From Pseudonocardia autotrophica (lineage in GTDB: Bacteria > Actinomycetota > Actinomycetes > Mycobacteriales > Pseudonocardiaceae), in NCBI RefSeq assembly GCF_003945385.1, contig NZ_AP018920.1, positions 3,906,001 to 3,970,000 of the forward strand: a DNA stretch of 64,000 bases, written 5' to 3'. Positions 1-7,634 of this stretch are shown here, piece by piece (position 1 is the first letter of the stretch; each line of letters opens with the position of its first letter). The position numbers were made by a program, and so were the translations under genes. The notes beneath the pieces were generated by a model, which was not told the DNA's origin, ran no database searches, and saw only the letters and a list, made by a program, of their open reading frames with translations.

Positions 1-30
1 GATCGGCCCCCGGATCGGCCCCCGGATCGG
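1..30. repeat. 12-bp tandem repeat at window edge
   Basis: Two and a half copies of a 12-bp unit beginning GATCGGCC lie at the left edge, before the first gene. The region from 1 to 58 holds no other recognisable signal except a weak purine-rich ribosome binding site (AGGACAGG) before the ATG at 59. Confidence 0.5.
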
Positions 31-58
31 CACAGCCAGCGCCCAGGACAGGACCGCC

Positions 59-580
59 ATGCCCACGCCCGTCCCACCGTCGCACCGCGGCGGGCGGTCA
101 TCGCAGGTACCGGTGGAGCAGACGACGCTGCCCCGCTATCCGGCCGCCGGCCGCTCCCCCGCCCCGCACCTGGTGATCGCGGTGGGCGCCGCCGAGCCGC
201 CCGCGCCGCGCCCCGGGGACCGGCTGCGGACGATCCGCTGCGGCGCGGACGCCGACGAGTTGCTCGACGCGGAGCTGGCGACGATGGTCACCGGCTGGCG
301 GATCCTGGTCACCGGCACCGAGAGCGACGTCCAGCAGGTCCGCTCGGCGGCACTCGCCCGCGGCGCGCTGGACTCCGAACTGGAGCTGCGGCCGACCGAT
401 GTGGACGCCGGGCCGGAGGCGCTGCGCCCGCGCACCGTCCACTGCGGTCACTGCCACACCCGGTTCTCCGCGACCGCCGCGATCGGCGGGGCGGTGCACT
501 GCCCGGCATGCGGCTGCGCGCTGGTCGTGGCGCACCATCATTCGCGCACGCACGCCGCGTTCCTGGGGAGCCCGGCGTGA
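59..580 (+). CDS. Dimethylamine monooxygenase subunit DmmA family protein
   Basis: A 173-residue protein whose last 48 residues form the recognisable DmmA-type C-terminus: two CxxC pairs (about C129/C132 and C148/C151) that could hold a zinc or rubredoxin-like iron, followed by a His-rich stretch (AHHHSRTHAAFLG) ending the chain. The N-terminal 120 residues are a predicted soluble alpha/beta domain with no motif I can name. In this family the protein works with a heme-containing N-demethylase and a ferredoxin-type reductase to oxidise dimethylamine or another secondary amine. Both partners follow, each overlapping by 4 bp, so the three are translationally coupled. The first ~25 residues are low in structure, so the true start may be further in. 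The substrate is inferred from family names, not proven. Confidence 0.72.
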   Translation: MPTPVPPSHRGGRSSQVPVEQTTLPRYPAAGRSPAPHLVIAVGAAEPPAPRPGDRLRTIRCGADADELLDAELATMVTGWRILVTGTESDVQQVRSAALARGALDSELELRPTDVDAGPEALRPRTVHCGHCHTRFSATAAIGGAVHCPACGCALVVAHHHSRTHAAFLGSPA

Positions 581-1497
581 CGCTGGAGCTGCGGGTCGAC
601 ACGGTGACCGAGCCGTGCTCCGGGATGCGGTCGGTGGCGTTCGCGGTCGCCGACGGCGGATCGCCCCCGTCGTACCCGCCGGGCAGCCATCTGGGCCTGG
701 AGTGGGCGCCCGGGCGGTGGAACGCCTACTCGCTCACCGGCCCCTCGATCACCCCGCGACGGCTGCACATCACGGTGGCGCTGCGCCGGAACGGCGCGGG
801 CGGATCCCGCTGGGTGCACCGCCTGCGACCCGGTGACCGGGTGCGGTCGACGCTGCCGCGCAACGGGTTCGCCCCGGTCGAGACGGCCCGCCGGCAGCTG
901 CTCGTGGCGGGCGGGATCGGGGTGACGCCGGTGCTGTCGCACGTGCGCTGGCACGCGTTCTGGGGCGCTTCGTTCGCGGTGCTCTACGTGCACCGGCCCG
1001 GAGCGGCCCCGCACCTGGCCGAGCTGCGGGAGCTCTGCGGGGACCGGCTGAGGACCGTCACCGGGCGGGCGGGGGCGCGCGCGGAGATCCACCGGCTGGT
1101 GTCGACGGCGCCGTTCGGCAGCCATCTGTACAGCTGCGGGCCGCCCGGCCTGACCGGCGCCGTCGAGGACGCGGCCCGCGACGCACACTGGGTCGAGGAC
1201 CGGATCCACAGCGAGACCTTCACCCGGCGGAGCGCACCGGGGAGCCCGTTCCGGGCGGTGCTGCGGCGCAGCGGGCGGAGCGTCGACGTCGGGGCCGGCG
1301 AGTCGCTGCTCGACGCGGTGCACCGGATCGGGATCGCCGCGCCGAGCCTGTGCCGCAGCGGTGTGTGCGGCGAGTGCCTGACCCCGGTCCGCCGTGGCGC
1401 GGTCGAGCACCGCGACACCGTGCACGCCGAGCGGGACGGCCGGATCGCGCTCTGCGTCTCCCGCGGCGCCGGGCCCACCCTGGAGCTGGACCTGTGA
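577..1497 (+). CDS. PDR/VanB-family flavin and [2Fe-2S] oxidoreductase of the N-demethylase
   Basis: A 306-residue reductase with phthalate dioxygenase reductase architecture: an N-terminal flavin-binding barrel, a nucleotide-binding domain (GGIGVTPVL near residue 110) and a C-terminal plant-type ferredoxin domain with four cysteines C259, C264, C267 and C297 (CRSGVCGEC...C). It would carry electrons from NAD(P)H through flavin and the iron-sulfur cluster to the heme oxygenase encoded next. The GTG start at 577 overlaps the stop of the DmmA-type gene (GTGA), and its own stop overlaps the next GTG in the same way. A longer frame upstream lies inside the first gene and is not needed. The family call is secure; the assignment as dimethylamine or methylamine reductase rests on the neighbours. 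Confidence 0.85.
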   Translation: MTLELRVDTVTEPCSGMRSVAFAVADGGSPPSYPPGSHLGLEWAPGRWNAYSLTGPSITPRRLHITVALRRNGAGGSRWVHRLRPGDRVRSTLPRNGFAPVETARRQLLVAGGIGVTPVLSHVRWHAFWGASFAVLYVHRPGAAPHLAELRELCGDRLRTVTGRAGARAEIHRLVSTAPFGSHLYSCGPPGLTGAVEDAARDAHWVEDRIHSETFTRRSAPGSPFRAVLRRSGRSVDVGAGESLLDAVHRIGIAAPSLCRSGVCGECLTPVRRGAVEHRDTVHAERDGRIALCVSRGAGPTLELDL

Positions 1498-2465
1498 CCC
1501 GCTATCCGGACGACCTCGCGTCGTACCCGTTCCCCTTGCCGCACAGCACGTACCGCATCAGCGCGAACGTCGAGCCGGCCGGGGTGACCCGGCCGACCGA
1601 GGCCGGGTCCTGGGGCTCGACGATCCTGCACGTCCCCGGATCGGGCGCCGGCTACGAGGACGTCGCCCGGCAGCGGGCCGCGATCCTGGACCGGGAACCG
1701 GCCCGGTTCGTCGCCGCCCCGCACAGCCGGGCCGCCTGCTGGGACGCGCTGCTCCATCTCACCGGCAGGCTCGCGACCGAACAACCGGACACCTGCTCGC
1801 TGGTGCGCGACGGCGACCGGTACCGCTTCCGCAACACCCGGCTGCGCATCGACCAGGAGTTCGTGCTCGGCGACGCATCGACCCTGCCCGAGCATCCGCT
1901 GCGGTTCGCCTCGCGGCAGCTCACCGAGGACGTCGTGGTGCTCGGCGCGCGTGAGGGCAGGCTGTGGCTCGACGCCGGGGCGGTCGCCGCGGCGTCGGTC
2001 TGGTCGATCGGGTTCGACGCCGGGATGAGCTTCCGTGAGCTGCACGGCCCGGTCCCCGGCAACGGGCCGGGCGGGGTGTTCGAGCGGGCCGAGGGGTTCC
2101 TGCTGCGGCTGCAGCCCGGCGAGGCCTACCGGCGGCTCAACTGGGGGCTGCAGCCCGACGACCGGCTCGATCTCTCGCTGGACGCGGCTCCGTCGTGGGC
2201 TCCGGCCCGCCGTCCGCTGCGGATCACCGACCCGGGCCGGGAGATCCACCTGCGGACCGAGGTGCAGCACCTGATCCGGCTGCCGCTGACCGGCTCGGTG
2301 CTGTTCCTGATCGGGATCCGGCTGCTGGCCCTGAGCCGGCTCGAGCGGGTTCCCGCCTGGCGCGAGCGGCTGGTGTCGGTACTGGAGACGCTGCCCCCCG
2401 AGGTGTCGGACTACAAGGGGCTCGGCCCGATCGCCGCGCTCACCCTGGCGCACCTGCGGCGTTGA
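1494..2465 (+). CDS. Heme-dependent oxidative N-demethylase family protein (DUF3445)
   Basis: A 323-residue protein of the DUF3445 / heme-dependent oxidative N-demethylase family. The family signature is clearest in the C-terminal third (HLRTEVQHLIRLPLTGSVLF), where members carry the conserved R/E/Q...R-LP-SG-VLF segment, and in the middle (EHPLRFASRQLTEDVVVL). Family members bind heme through a PAS-like fold and oxidatively remove a methyl group from dimethylamine or similar amines, releasing formaldehyde. The GTG at 1494 overlaps the reductase stop (GTGA). The gene ends convergently with the universal stress protein gene, the two overlapping by 26 bp. I see no transporter or glutamate-adduct methylamine enzymes beside it, so the substrate may differ from dimethylamine. 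Confidence 0.78.
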   Translation: MTRYPDDLASYPFPLPHSTYRISANVEPAGVTRPTEAGSWGSTILHVPGSGAGYEDVARQRAAILDREPARFVAAPHSRAACWDALLHLTGRLATEQPDTCSLVRDGDRYRFRNTRLRIDQEFVLGDASTLPEHPLRFASRQLTEDVVVLGAREGRLWLDAGAVAAASVWSIGFDAGMSFRELHGPVPGNGPGGVFERAEGFLLRLQPGEAYRRLNWGLQPDDRLDLSLDAAPSWAPARRPLRITDPGREIHLRTEVQHLIRLPLTGSVLFLIGIRLLALSRLERVPAWRERLVSVLETLPPEVSDYKGLGPIAALTLAHLRR

Positions 2466-3294
2466 CCCGGGCCGGAAGCACGACGACCGGGCAGGGCGCG
2501 AAGGCGACCAGCGACCGGCTCGTCGAGCCGAGCTGCATCCCGACCGGCGCGGTGGCGCCGTACGGTCCCACCACCACCGCCCTGGCGGTCGCGGCGAGAT
2601 CGAGCAGCGCCCGCAACGCGGTGCCCTCGACGACGCGGGTGTGCACGTCCGGCACGAGATCGCGCGCCGCCGCGGCCGCGGCCTCGAGCGCGACGTTGGC
2701 CTCCCCGGCCACGGTCGCGCGGTCCGCCTGCACCCGGTGCAGCCGGCTCCCCGCTCGCGCGACGACGTCCGACCAGGCGTGCACCAGCGTCAGCGGCGCC
2801 GCCCACGCGGCGGCCAGCGCGGCGGCCTCGGCGACGACGGCCTGGTCGTGATCGCACTCGCCGCCACCGACGCCGGCGACGACCCCCTCGGCGCCCGGCT
2901 CGGCGTCCCGCACGATCGCCACCGGGACCGGTGAGCTGCGGGCCACCCGGTCGGCGAACCGGCCCGCCAGCATCGCGCCGGTCGCCCCGGCGCCGTGGCT
3001 GCCGGCCACCAGCATCCGGGCCCGCCCGGACGCCGCCAGCACCGCGTCGGCGATCTCGTCGGTGCCCGCGCCGGGCGGTGCGGGCACCAGTTGCAGACCG
3101 GCACCCGTCTCCCCGGCCAGCCGCTCCAGGTCCGCCGGGGCGTCCGGTCCGGCGGTGACGTGCAGCAGCCGGACCTGCCCTCGCCACACCTCCGCCAGGT
3201 CGCGCGCCCAGTGCGCGGCCAGCACCGCGCCCGGTGAGCCGTCGACCGCCACCGCGAGCTCGGTCGCGGCCGTCTCCCCGGTCGTCCCGGTCAT
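2440..3294 (-). CDS. Universal stress protein, two tandem Usp domains
   Basis: A 284-residue cytoplasmic protein with two UspA domains. Domain 1 starts with the beta-strand TELAVAVDGSPGAV and ends with VAGSHGAGATGAMLAGRFAD. Domain 2 ends with VVGPYGATAPVG...LGSTSRSLV, which carries the G-x2-G-x9-G-S/T nucleotide-binding pattern, so domain 2 at least probably binds ATP. The start is the ATG at 3294 with an excellent Shine-Dalgarno sequence (AAGGAGG) five bases upstream; longer in-frame extensions lack one. It stands alone, convergent with the N-demethylase operon. The family is well established in stress and dormancy responses of actinobacteria, but no specific role can be read from the sequence. 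Confidence 0.9.
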   Translation of the reverse strand: MTGTTGETAATELAVAVDGSPGAVLAAHWARDLAEVWRGQVRLLHVTAGPDAPADLERLAGETGAGLQLVPAPPGAGTDEIADAVLAASGRARMLVAGSHGAGATGAMLAGRFADRVARSSPVPVAIVRDAEPGAEGVVAGVGGGECDHDQAVVAEAAALAAAWAAPLTLVHAWSDVVARAGSRLHRVQADRATVAGEANVALEAAAAAARDLVPDVHTRVVEGTALRALLDLAATARAVVVGPYGATAPVGMQLGSTSRSLVAFAPCPVVVLPARVNAAGAPG

Positions 3295-3325
3295 GGTGCC
3301 TCCTTCGTCGTGCAGGCGTTGCGGC

Positions 3326-4225
3326 CTACGACCCTGGCACATCCGGGGTGCTGCGCGCCGGATCCGGCCCCGAACGGGCCGACGGGGGGCCGGCCGGCGG
3401 CGGCGGTCCGGCGGCGGCGAGCCCGCGGTCGATCGCGTCCAGCACGGCGTTCTCCAGTGCCCCGCCACCGGCGTGCCCGCTCAGCCGGGCGGCCAGCCCC
3501 GCCGGCAGGTCGAGGACCAGCCGGACCGAGTCCTGCCCACCTCCGGGAGCAGCCGGGGTGGTGGCCACAGGCGCCGGATCCGGCCGGCTGCGCAGCACCA
3601 GCGCGAGCACGGGCAGCGCGACGGTGCCGAGTGCGTCCACGATGCCCGCGACCCCCAGCCAGCGCCAGTACCAGCCGTCGTCGGTGCCCGGGATCGCGCC
3701 GTCGGTGAGCACCGGCAGCAGGATCATCACCGCGACGATCGCGATCGCGAGCAGTGTCGCCGCGAGCCCGGCCCGGATCACCGGAGCCCGGCGCTCGGCG
3801 AGCAGCAGGAGCAGGTTGGCGTGGGCCAGGCTGATCGCCAGCACGGTGAAGACGGTCAACGACTTGAACAGGCCCTCCTCCGGGCCGGTGTCCGACATCC
3901 AGTCCCGCCAGATCAGCAGCAGCGCGCAGACCGCGGCACCGATGCTCGCGGCGATCCCGGCGAGGCCCACCACCCGGACCGCGCGGGTGACGACGGCGAG
4001 ATGACACAGCGCCGTCGTCCCGAACGCGGCGACGACCAGGGTGGTCAGGACGATCCGGATCTGCAGGTCGCCGAAGTCCCCGCCGAGCAGCGCGACGATG
4101 CCCAGCAGCGAGGCGACGAGCAGGGACCCGACCACCGCGACGATCATCGCGCGACGCAGGCCACGGACCGTGCCGGCGGCGCCGTGCTGGGCGCCACCGG
4201 AGGGCAGGGACTCGGCTCGGCTCAT
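3326..4225 (-). CDS. Six-helix membrane protein with RHH-like cytoplasmic tail, function unknown
   Basis: A 299-residue integral membrane protein. Six hydrophobic segments are visible at about residues 26-50, 58-82, 86-107, 123-142, 150-171 and 185-210. The last ~80 residues are soluble and contain RLVLDLPAGLAARLSGHAG followed by an amphipathic helix (LENAVLDAIDRGLAAA), which looks like a ribbon-helix-helix strand-helix-helix unit, though this is only resemblance. The ATG at 4225 was chosen because it follows the frame closely and gives a short cytoplasmic N-terminus; there is no strong ribosome binding site. It sits 31 bp upstream of the universal stress protein start on the same strand, so the two may be co-transcribed. 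I do not recognise a family. Confidence 0.7.
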   Translation of the reverse strand: MSRAESLPSGGAQHGAAGTVRGLRRAMIVAVVGSLLVASLLGIVALLGGDFGDLQIRIVLTTLVVAAFGTTALCHLAVVTRAVRVVGLAGIAASIGAAVCALLLIWRDWMSDTGPEEGLFKSLTVFTVLAISLAHANLLLLLAERRAPVIRAGLAATLLAIAIVAVMILLPVLTDGAIPGTDDGWYWRWLGVAGIVDALGTVALPVLALVLRSRPDPAPVATTPAAPGGGQDSVRLVLDLPAGLAARLSGHAGGGALENAVLDAIDRGLAAAGPPPPAGPPSARSGPDPARSTPDVPGS

Positions 4226-4291
4226 GCGCCGCAACGTAGTCCCCCCGTGCGGACCCCACCTGCGTAGCACTACGGCCCGGTGCCCGACGGG

Positions 4292-4303
4292 CCCCGATCG
4301 GGG
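4292..4303. terminator. Possible hairpin downstream of the DUF2252 gene
   Basis: A perfect 12-bp palindrome (CCCCGATCGGGG) lies 20-31 bp beyond the stop of the leftward gene at 4323, extended by further G/C pairs. It has no U-tract, as is common in high-GC actinobacteria. A short stem, so only a weak candidate. Confidence 0.3.
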
Positions 4304-4322
4304 GGCATCCGGCTCCGCGCCG

Positions 4323-5696
4323 TCAGACGCCGCGCTCCACCGGGAGCCGGCCGGCCGCGACGGCCGCGGCGACCGTCTCGAAGTCCGCCTCGGCGACGTC
4401 GGCGTAGCCGGCAGCCCAGTCGGCCGTCGCCAGCGCGTACCGCTCGGAGCGGCCCAGATAGCGGGCGATCACCCGTCCACCCGGGGACTGCCCGTGCGCG
4501 CGGGCGAGCAGCGCCGCGCACAGCGTCCCGTAGGCGCGGTATCCGTCGGCCGAGAGCGTCGCCGGGTCGATCGAGCCCTTCATGTCCCGGAACTGCCGCC
4601 AGTAGTAGTCGACCCGCGGGCGGTCGCCGGACTCCCCCGCCCAGCCGGTGATCCAGCCGAGGAACGGATCCGAGGTGGCCTGCAGGATCCGCTGCGCCGC
4701 GACCACCCGGTGTCCCTCGATGTGGTCCGCGCCGCCCTCGTAGCCGGGGATCACCGACGGACGGCCACCGTGGCTGGTCAGCACCGACGCCTGCGCCTCC
4801 TTGGCCTGCAGGAACAGCACCTCCCCGGCCGGGCCCTCCAGGGCGATCAGGTAGCAGCGCGTCCCGACGCTGCCGACACCGACCACCCGCAGCGCGAAGT
4901 CCACCGGCCGGAACTGCGCCAGCAGGAACGCGACGTCCTCGCGCAGGGTCGTGCGGTACTGGTCGAACAGCTGCGGGATGTCGTCGGCGGTCGCGTGGTT
5001 CACGTGCTGCAGCACCGGCGGCTGGTCGTCGATCCGCAGCCTTCCGTTCTCGGACTGCACGGTGAGTTTGCGCAACACCTGCTCCGAGGTGCGGCCGCGA
5101 GCCTTGTCGGTGGCCTTGAGCCAGGTCCGGCGCCCGGCCTCGCCGAGCCGTTCGGCGACCTCGGAGGTGTCGACCCGATAGAAGTAGCGCTCCACGGCGG
5201 ACAACTCGACGAACTGCCGCAGCACGGTCCGGTAGGCCTCGGCGGCGGCGACGACGGCATCCCGGCAGGCGTCCTCGGACAGCCCGATGTCCCGGCCACC
5301 GATGTGCACGCTCGCCGCGAGCCGCCGGACGTCCCACTCCCACGGGCCGATGCCCGCCTCGTCGAAGTCGTTGAGATCGAAGACCAGCTCCCGCTCCGGC
5401 GAGGCGTAGAACCCGAAGTTGGAGATGTGCGCGTCACCGCACAGCACGACGTCCACCCCGGAGACCGGGGCGTCCCGCAGATCCCGCGCCATCAGCCCGG
5501 CTCCGCCGCGGTAGAACGCGAACGGCGACTGGAGCATCCGCCCGACCCGGACCGGCACCAGGTCCGCGAGCCGCGAGACGTGCTGGCCCTCCAGCAGACC
5601 GACCGGATCGCGGTCCGCCGGCAACACCAGCGCAGCCTGGTCACGGCGCTTCAGATTCGCCCTGGCCCGCCCGGCCGCGTCCCGCACGCTCGTCAT
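4323..5696 (-). CDS. DUF2252 domain-containing protein
   Basis: A 457-residue soluble protein that matches the DUF2252 family over its full length. The core segment VVLCGDAHISNFGFY...VFDLNDFDEAGIGPWEWD resembles the catalytic and metal-binding loops of aminoglycoside-phosphotransferase-like kinases (H-G-D-x-H-x-x-N and D-F-D), so a protein-kinase-like fold is likely, but no substrate is known. The start at 5696 (ATG) has a GGGGGGAA ribosome binding site eight bases upstream; an in-frame start at 5738 would add 14 residues without one. It is a single gene, 55 bp from the upstream methyltransferase gene on the same strand. Confidence 0.88.
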   Translation of the reverse strand: MTSVRDAAGRARANLKRRDQAALVLPADRDPVGLLEGQHVSRLADLVPVRVGRMLQSPFAFYRGGAGLMARDLRDAPVSGVDVVLCGDAHISNFGFYASPERELVFDLNDFDEAGIGPWEWDVRRLAASVHIGGRDIGLSEDACRDAVVAAAEAYRTVLRQFVELSAVERYFYRVDTSEVAERLGEAGRRTWLKATDKARGRTSEQVLRKLTVQSENGRLRIDDQPPVLQHVNHATADDIPQLFDQYRTTLREDVAFLLAQFRPVDFALRVVGVGSVGTRCYLIALEGPAGEVLFLQAKEAQASVLTSHGGRPSVIPGYEGGADHIEGHRVVAAQRILQATSDPFLGWITGWAGESGDRPRVDYYWRQFRDMKGSIDPATLSADGYRAYGTLCAALLARAHGQSPGGRVIARYLGRSERYALATADWAAGYADVAEADFETVAAAVAAGRLPVERGV

Positions 5697-5751
5697 CCGG
5701 TTCCCCCCGAGGATGTGGCAGGCGATCACGATAGCCATCCGGGCGGCCGGT

Positions 5752-6519
5752 TCAACGGGCGACCGCGTGGAACAGCCGCCCCACGACCACCCCGTCGTCG
5801 ATCAGCCCGCCGACCCGTCGGGACTGGTCCTGCGCGGCGGCGAACCGCGGATCGGCACCGTGGTCGCGGGCGAGGACGCCCTCGACCGCGGCGATCCGCT
5901 GCCGCCACCGCGCTGGGGAAGCCGGCAGCTCGGTCAGCGCCACCTCGGCGGTGCCGGCGAACCCGGACATCGCCAGCAGTTCGTGCACCGCGGTACGGGT
6001 CGGGAAGACGTTCCCCTCCGGCGCACCGGGCGGGCGCGGCTCGTCCGCCGTGAACACCAGCAGGCCCAGCGCCCCGCCCGGATGCAGGATCCGGTGCACC
6101 TCGGCGAGCAGCGCGGCCTTGTCCCCCAGCGTGCACAGCACGCCGAGGCACCAGCAGACCGGCACCGACGCCGTCCTGAGCGGCAGCGCGTCGCCACCGC
6201 CGACGACGGCGGGCAGGCCGAACATCGAGGTGGCCGCCCGGCACGCCGCCGGCATCGGGTCGATCACCACCGGCGCGGCGCCGGTGGTCCGCCGGGCGCG
6301 GGCGGCGGGCCCGCCGATCCCGCCGCCGACGTCGGCGAGCAGGTCCCCCGGCCGCAGGCCGCACCGCCGCGCCAGCCAGTCCAGCCCGGCCGGGCTGGCG
6401 CTGCCGCGGCAGGCAGCCGGCTCGGCATGATCGTCGCCGAGCTCGGCGACCGCCTCCGCGGTCCAGCCGGCGACGGTGTCGAACTCGATCTCCATGCGGT
6501 CCTGGACGGGATCGGCCAT
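5752..6519 (-). CDS. Class I SAM-dependent methyltransferase
   Basis: A 255-residue methyltransferase. Motif I is LLADVGGGIGGPAARARR (about residues 60-77), with motif II near VVIDPMPAAC, motif III in GGGDALPLRTASV and a post-I segment HRILHPGGALGLLVF. The fold is complete and the substrate unknown. It is close to, and on the same strand as, the MTHFR-like gene upstream (28 bp gap) and the DUF2252 gene downstream, so a small operon is possible. No motif points to a small-molecule or DNA substrate; the length and the C-terminal helix bundle suggest a small-molecule methyltransferase. Confidence 0.8.
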   Translation of the reverse strand: MADPVQDRMEIEFDTVAGWTAEAVAELGDDHAEPAACRGSASPAGLDWLARRCGLRPGDLLADVGGGIGGPAARARRTTGAAPVVIDPMPAACRAATSMFGLPAVVGGGDALPLRTASVPVCWCLGVLCTLGDKAALLAEVHRILHPGGALGLLVFTADEPRPPGAPEGNVFPTRTAVHELLAMSGFAGTAEVALTELPASPARWRQRIAAVEGVLARDHGADPRFAAAQDQSRRVGGLIDDGVVVGRLFHAVAR

Positions 6520-6547
6520 GCACCCGGGCTACCCGGTGCCGGGCGGT

Positions 6548-7552
6548 CTACCCGCGCACCCGGGCCCGGATCCGGCGGCCGATCTCGGCCTTGATCTCGG
6601 TGCCGGCGGTGTGGTCGCCGGAGCTGCCGCGGCCGGACAGATTCACCCCGGCGACGCCGTCCACCGCGAGCAGCGCGACCGCCTCGTCGACGGCGGCCTC
6701 GATCCCCGCCTCCACCGGGTCCGGTGCGCAGAGCACCGCCCGCACCGTGCCGGGATCGAGCTCCAGACCGGGGAACGCCTGCAGTACCCGCGCACCCGGC
6801 TCGTCGGTGAACACGGCCACCCCGGCCAGCACCGGCAGGGTGGCGCCGTGCCGGCGGGCCCGCTCCACGAACCGGGCCACCTGGGACGGGGACCCGGCGT
6901 GGTTCAACACCGCCGCACCCGCTCCGGCCCGCTGCTTCTCGGCGAGCCGGGCGGGGCGCAGGTCCACCGGCGGTGCGGCGGGTGCCTCCGGTACGACGGC
7001 GGCGAGCCCGGCCCCGGCGGCGATCGCGGCCAGCCGGGTGCCGTCCAGGTCGAACACCTGGGTGACGTCCGGGCGCACGCCGGGCGCGCGGCCGTCACCG
7101 GTCACGCAGAGCACGGCGTCGGCACCGGCCGCCACCAGCCCGGCGACGTCCTGTTCCAGCACGACCCGGTTGCGGTCCCGGCAGGTCAGCGTCACCCAGG
7201 CCCGTCCGCCCGCCTCCCGGACGAGTGCGGCGAGCAGCGTCGGCGGGAAGTCCGGGGCGTCGTGGTGCTGCCCGATCAGCAGCGCGTCGCAGGCGCCGGC
7301 GAGGATCCGGGTGTGCCGGGCGAGCGCCCCGGCGTCGTAGGGCGAGGACGTCAGGTCGGTGAGCACCATCGGGCCCGGCCCGGTCAGCGCCGGCGGGAGG
7401 ACGGATCGGACGGGCGGGCCGTCCCAGCGCTCCACCGGCCGTCCCGCGAACGGACACGGCCCGGTGCCGAGCTCGCAGCTCAGGTCCGGCCGGACCCCAC
7501 CGCACGGGCCGTACCGCATCCGTTTCGGACAGTCGCCGGACAACCGCGTCAC
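6548..7552 (-). CDS. Methylenetetrahydrofolate reductase-like protein with N-terminal zinc-binding segment
   Basis: A 334-residue protein. Residues 7-34 carry the cysteine motif CPKRMRYGPCGGV...C...C that is the zinc-binding MTHFR C-terminal-type domain, here placed at the N-terminus. The rest is an MTHFR-like TIM barrel, including AGADAVLCVTGDGRAPGVR, which matches the FAD and folate-binding loop of MetF. It should interconvert methylene- and methyl-tetrahydrofolate, which would suit the demethylation genes nearby. The strand holding the catalytic Glu in MetF (F-E-F-F/P-P) reads VLTDLTSSPY, so that Glu appears absent. The start is either GTG 7552, which abuts GGGGGAGGA, or TTG 7543, which has better spacing to it. 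Confidence 0.75.
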   Translation of the reverse strand: MTRLSGDCPKRMRYGPCGGVRPDLSCELGTGPCPFAGRPVERWDGPPVRSVLPPALTGPGPMVLTDLTSSPYDAGALARHTRILAGACDALLIGQHHDAPDFPPTLLAALVREAGGRAWVTLTCRDRNRVVLEQDVAGLVAAGADAVLCVTGDGRAPGVRPDVTQVFDLDGTRLAAIAAGAGLAAVVPEAPAAPPVDLRPARLAEKQRAGAGAAVLNHAGSPSQVARFVERARRHGATLPVLAGVAVFTDEPGARVLQAFPGLELDPGTVRAVLCAPDPVEAGIEAAVDEAVALLAVDGVAGVNLSGRGSSGDHTAGTEIKAEIGRRIRARVRG

Positions 7553-7634
7553 TCCTCCCCCGTCACACCCGATCGTGACATCCGCAGGCCTCCGGGATGC
7601 GGTGGCCCGCACCGGACGCCTACCGTGCCGCGCC

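Noticed and set aside
4041..6053. 670-codon plus-strand frame
   Set aside because: Antisense to the membrane protein, DUF2252 and methyltransferase genes.
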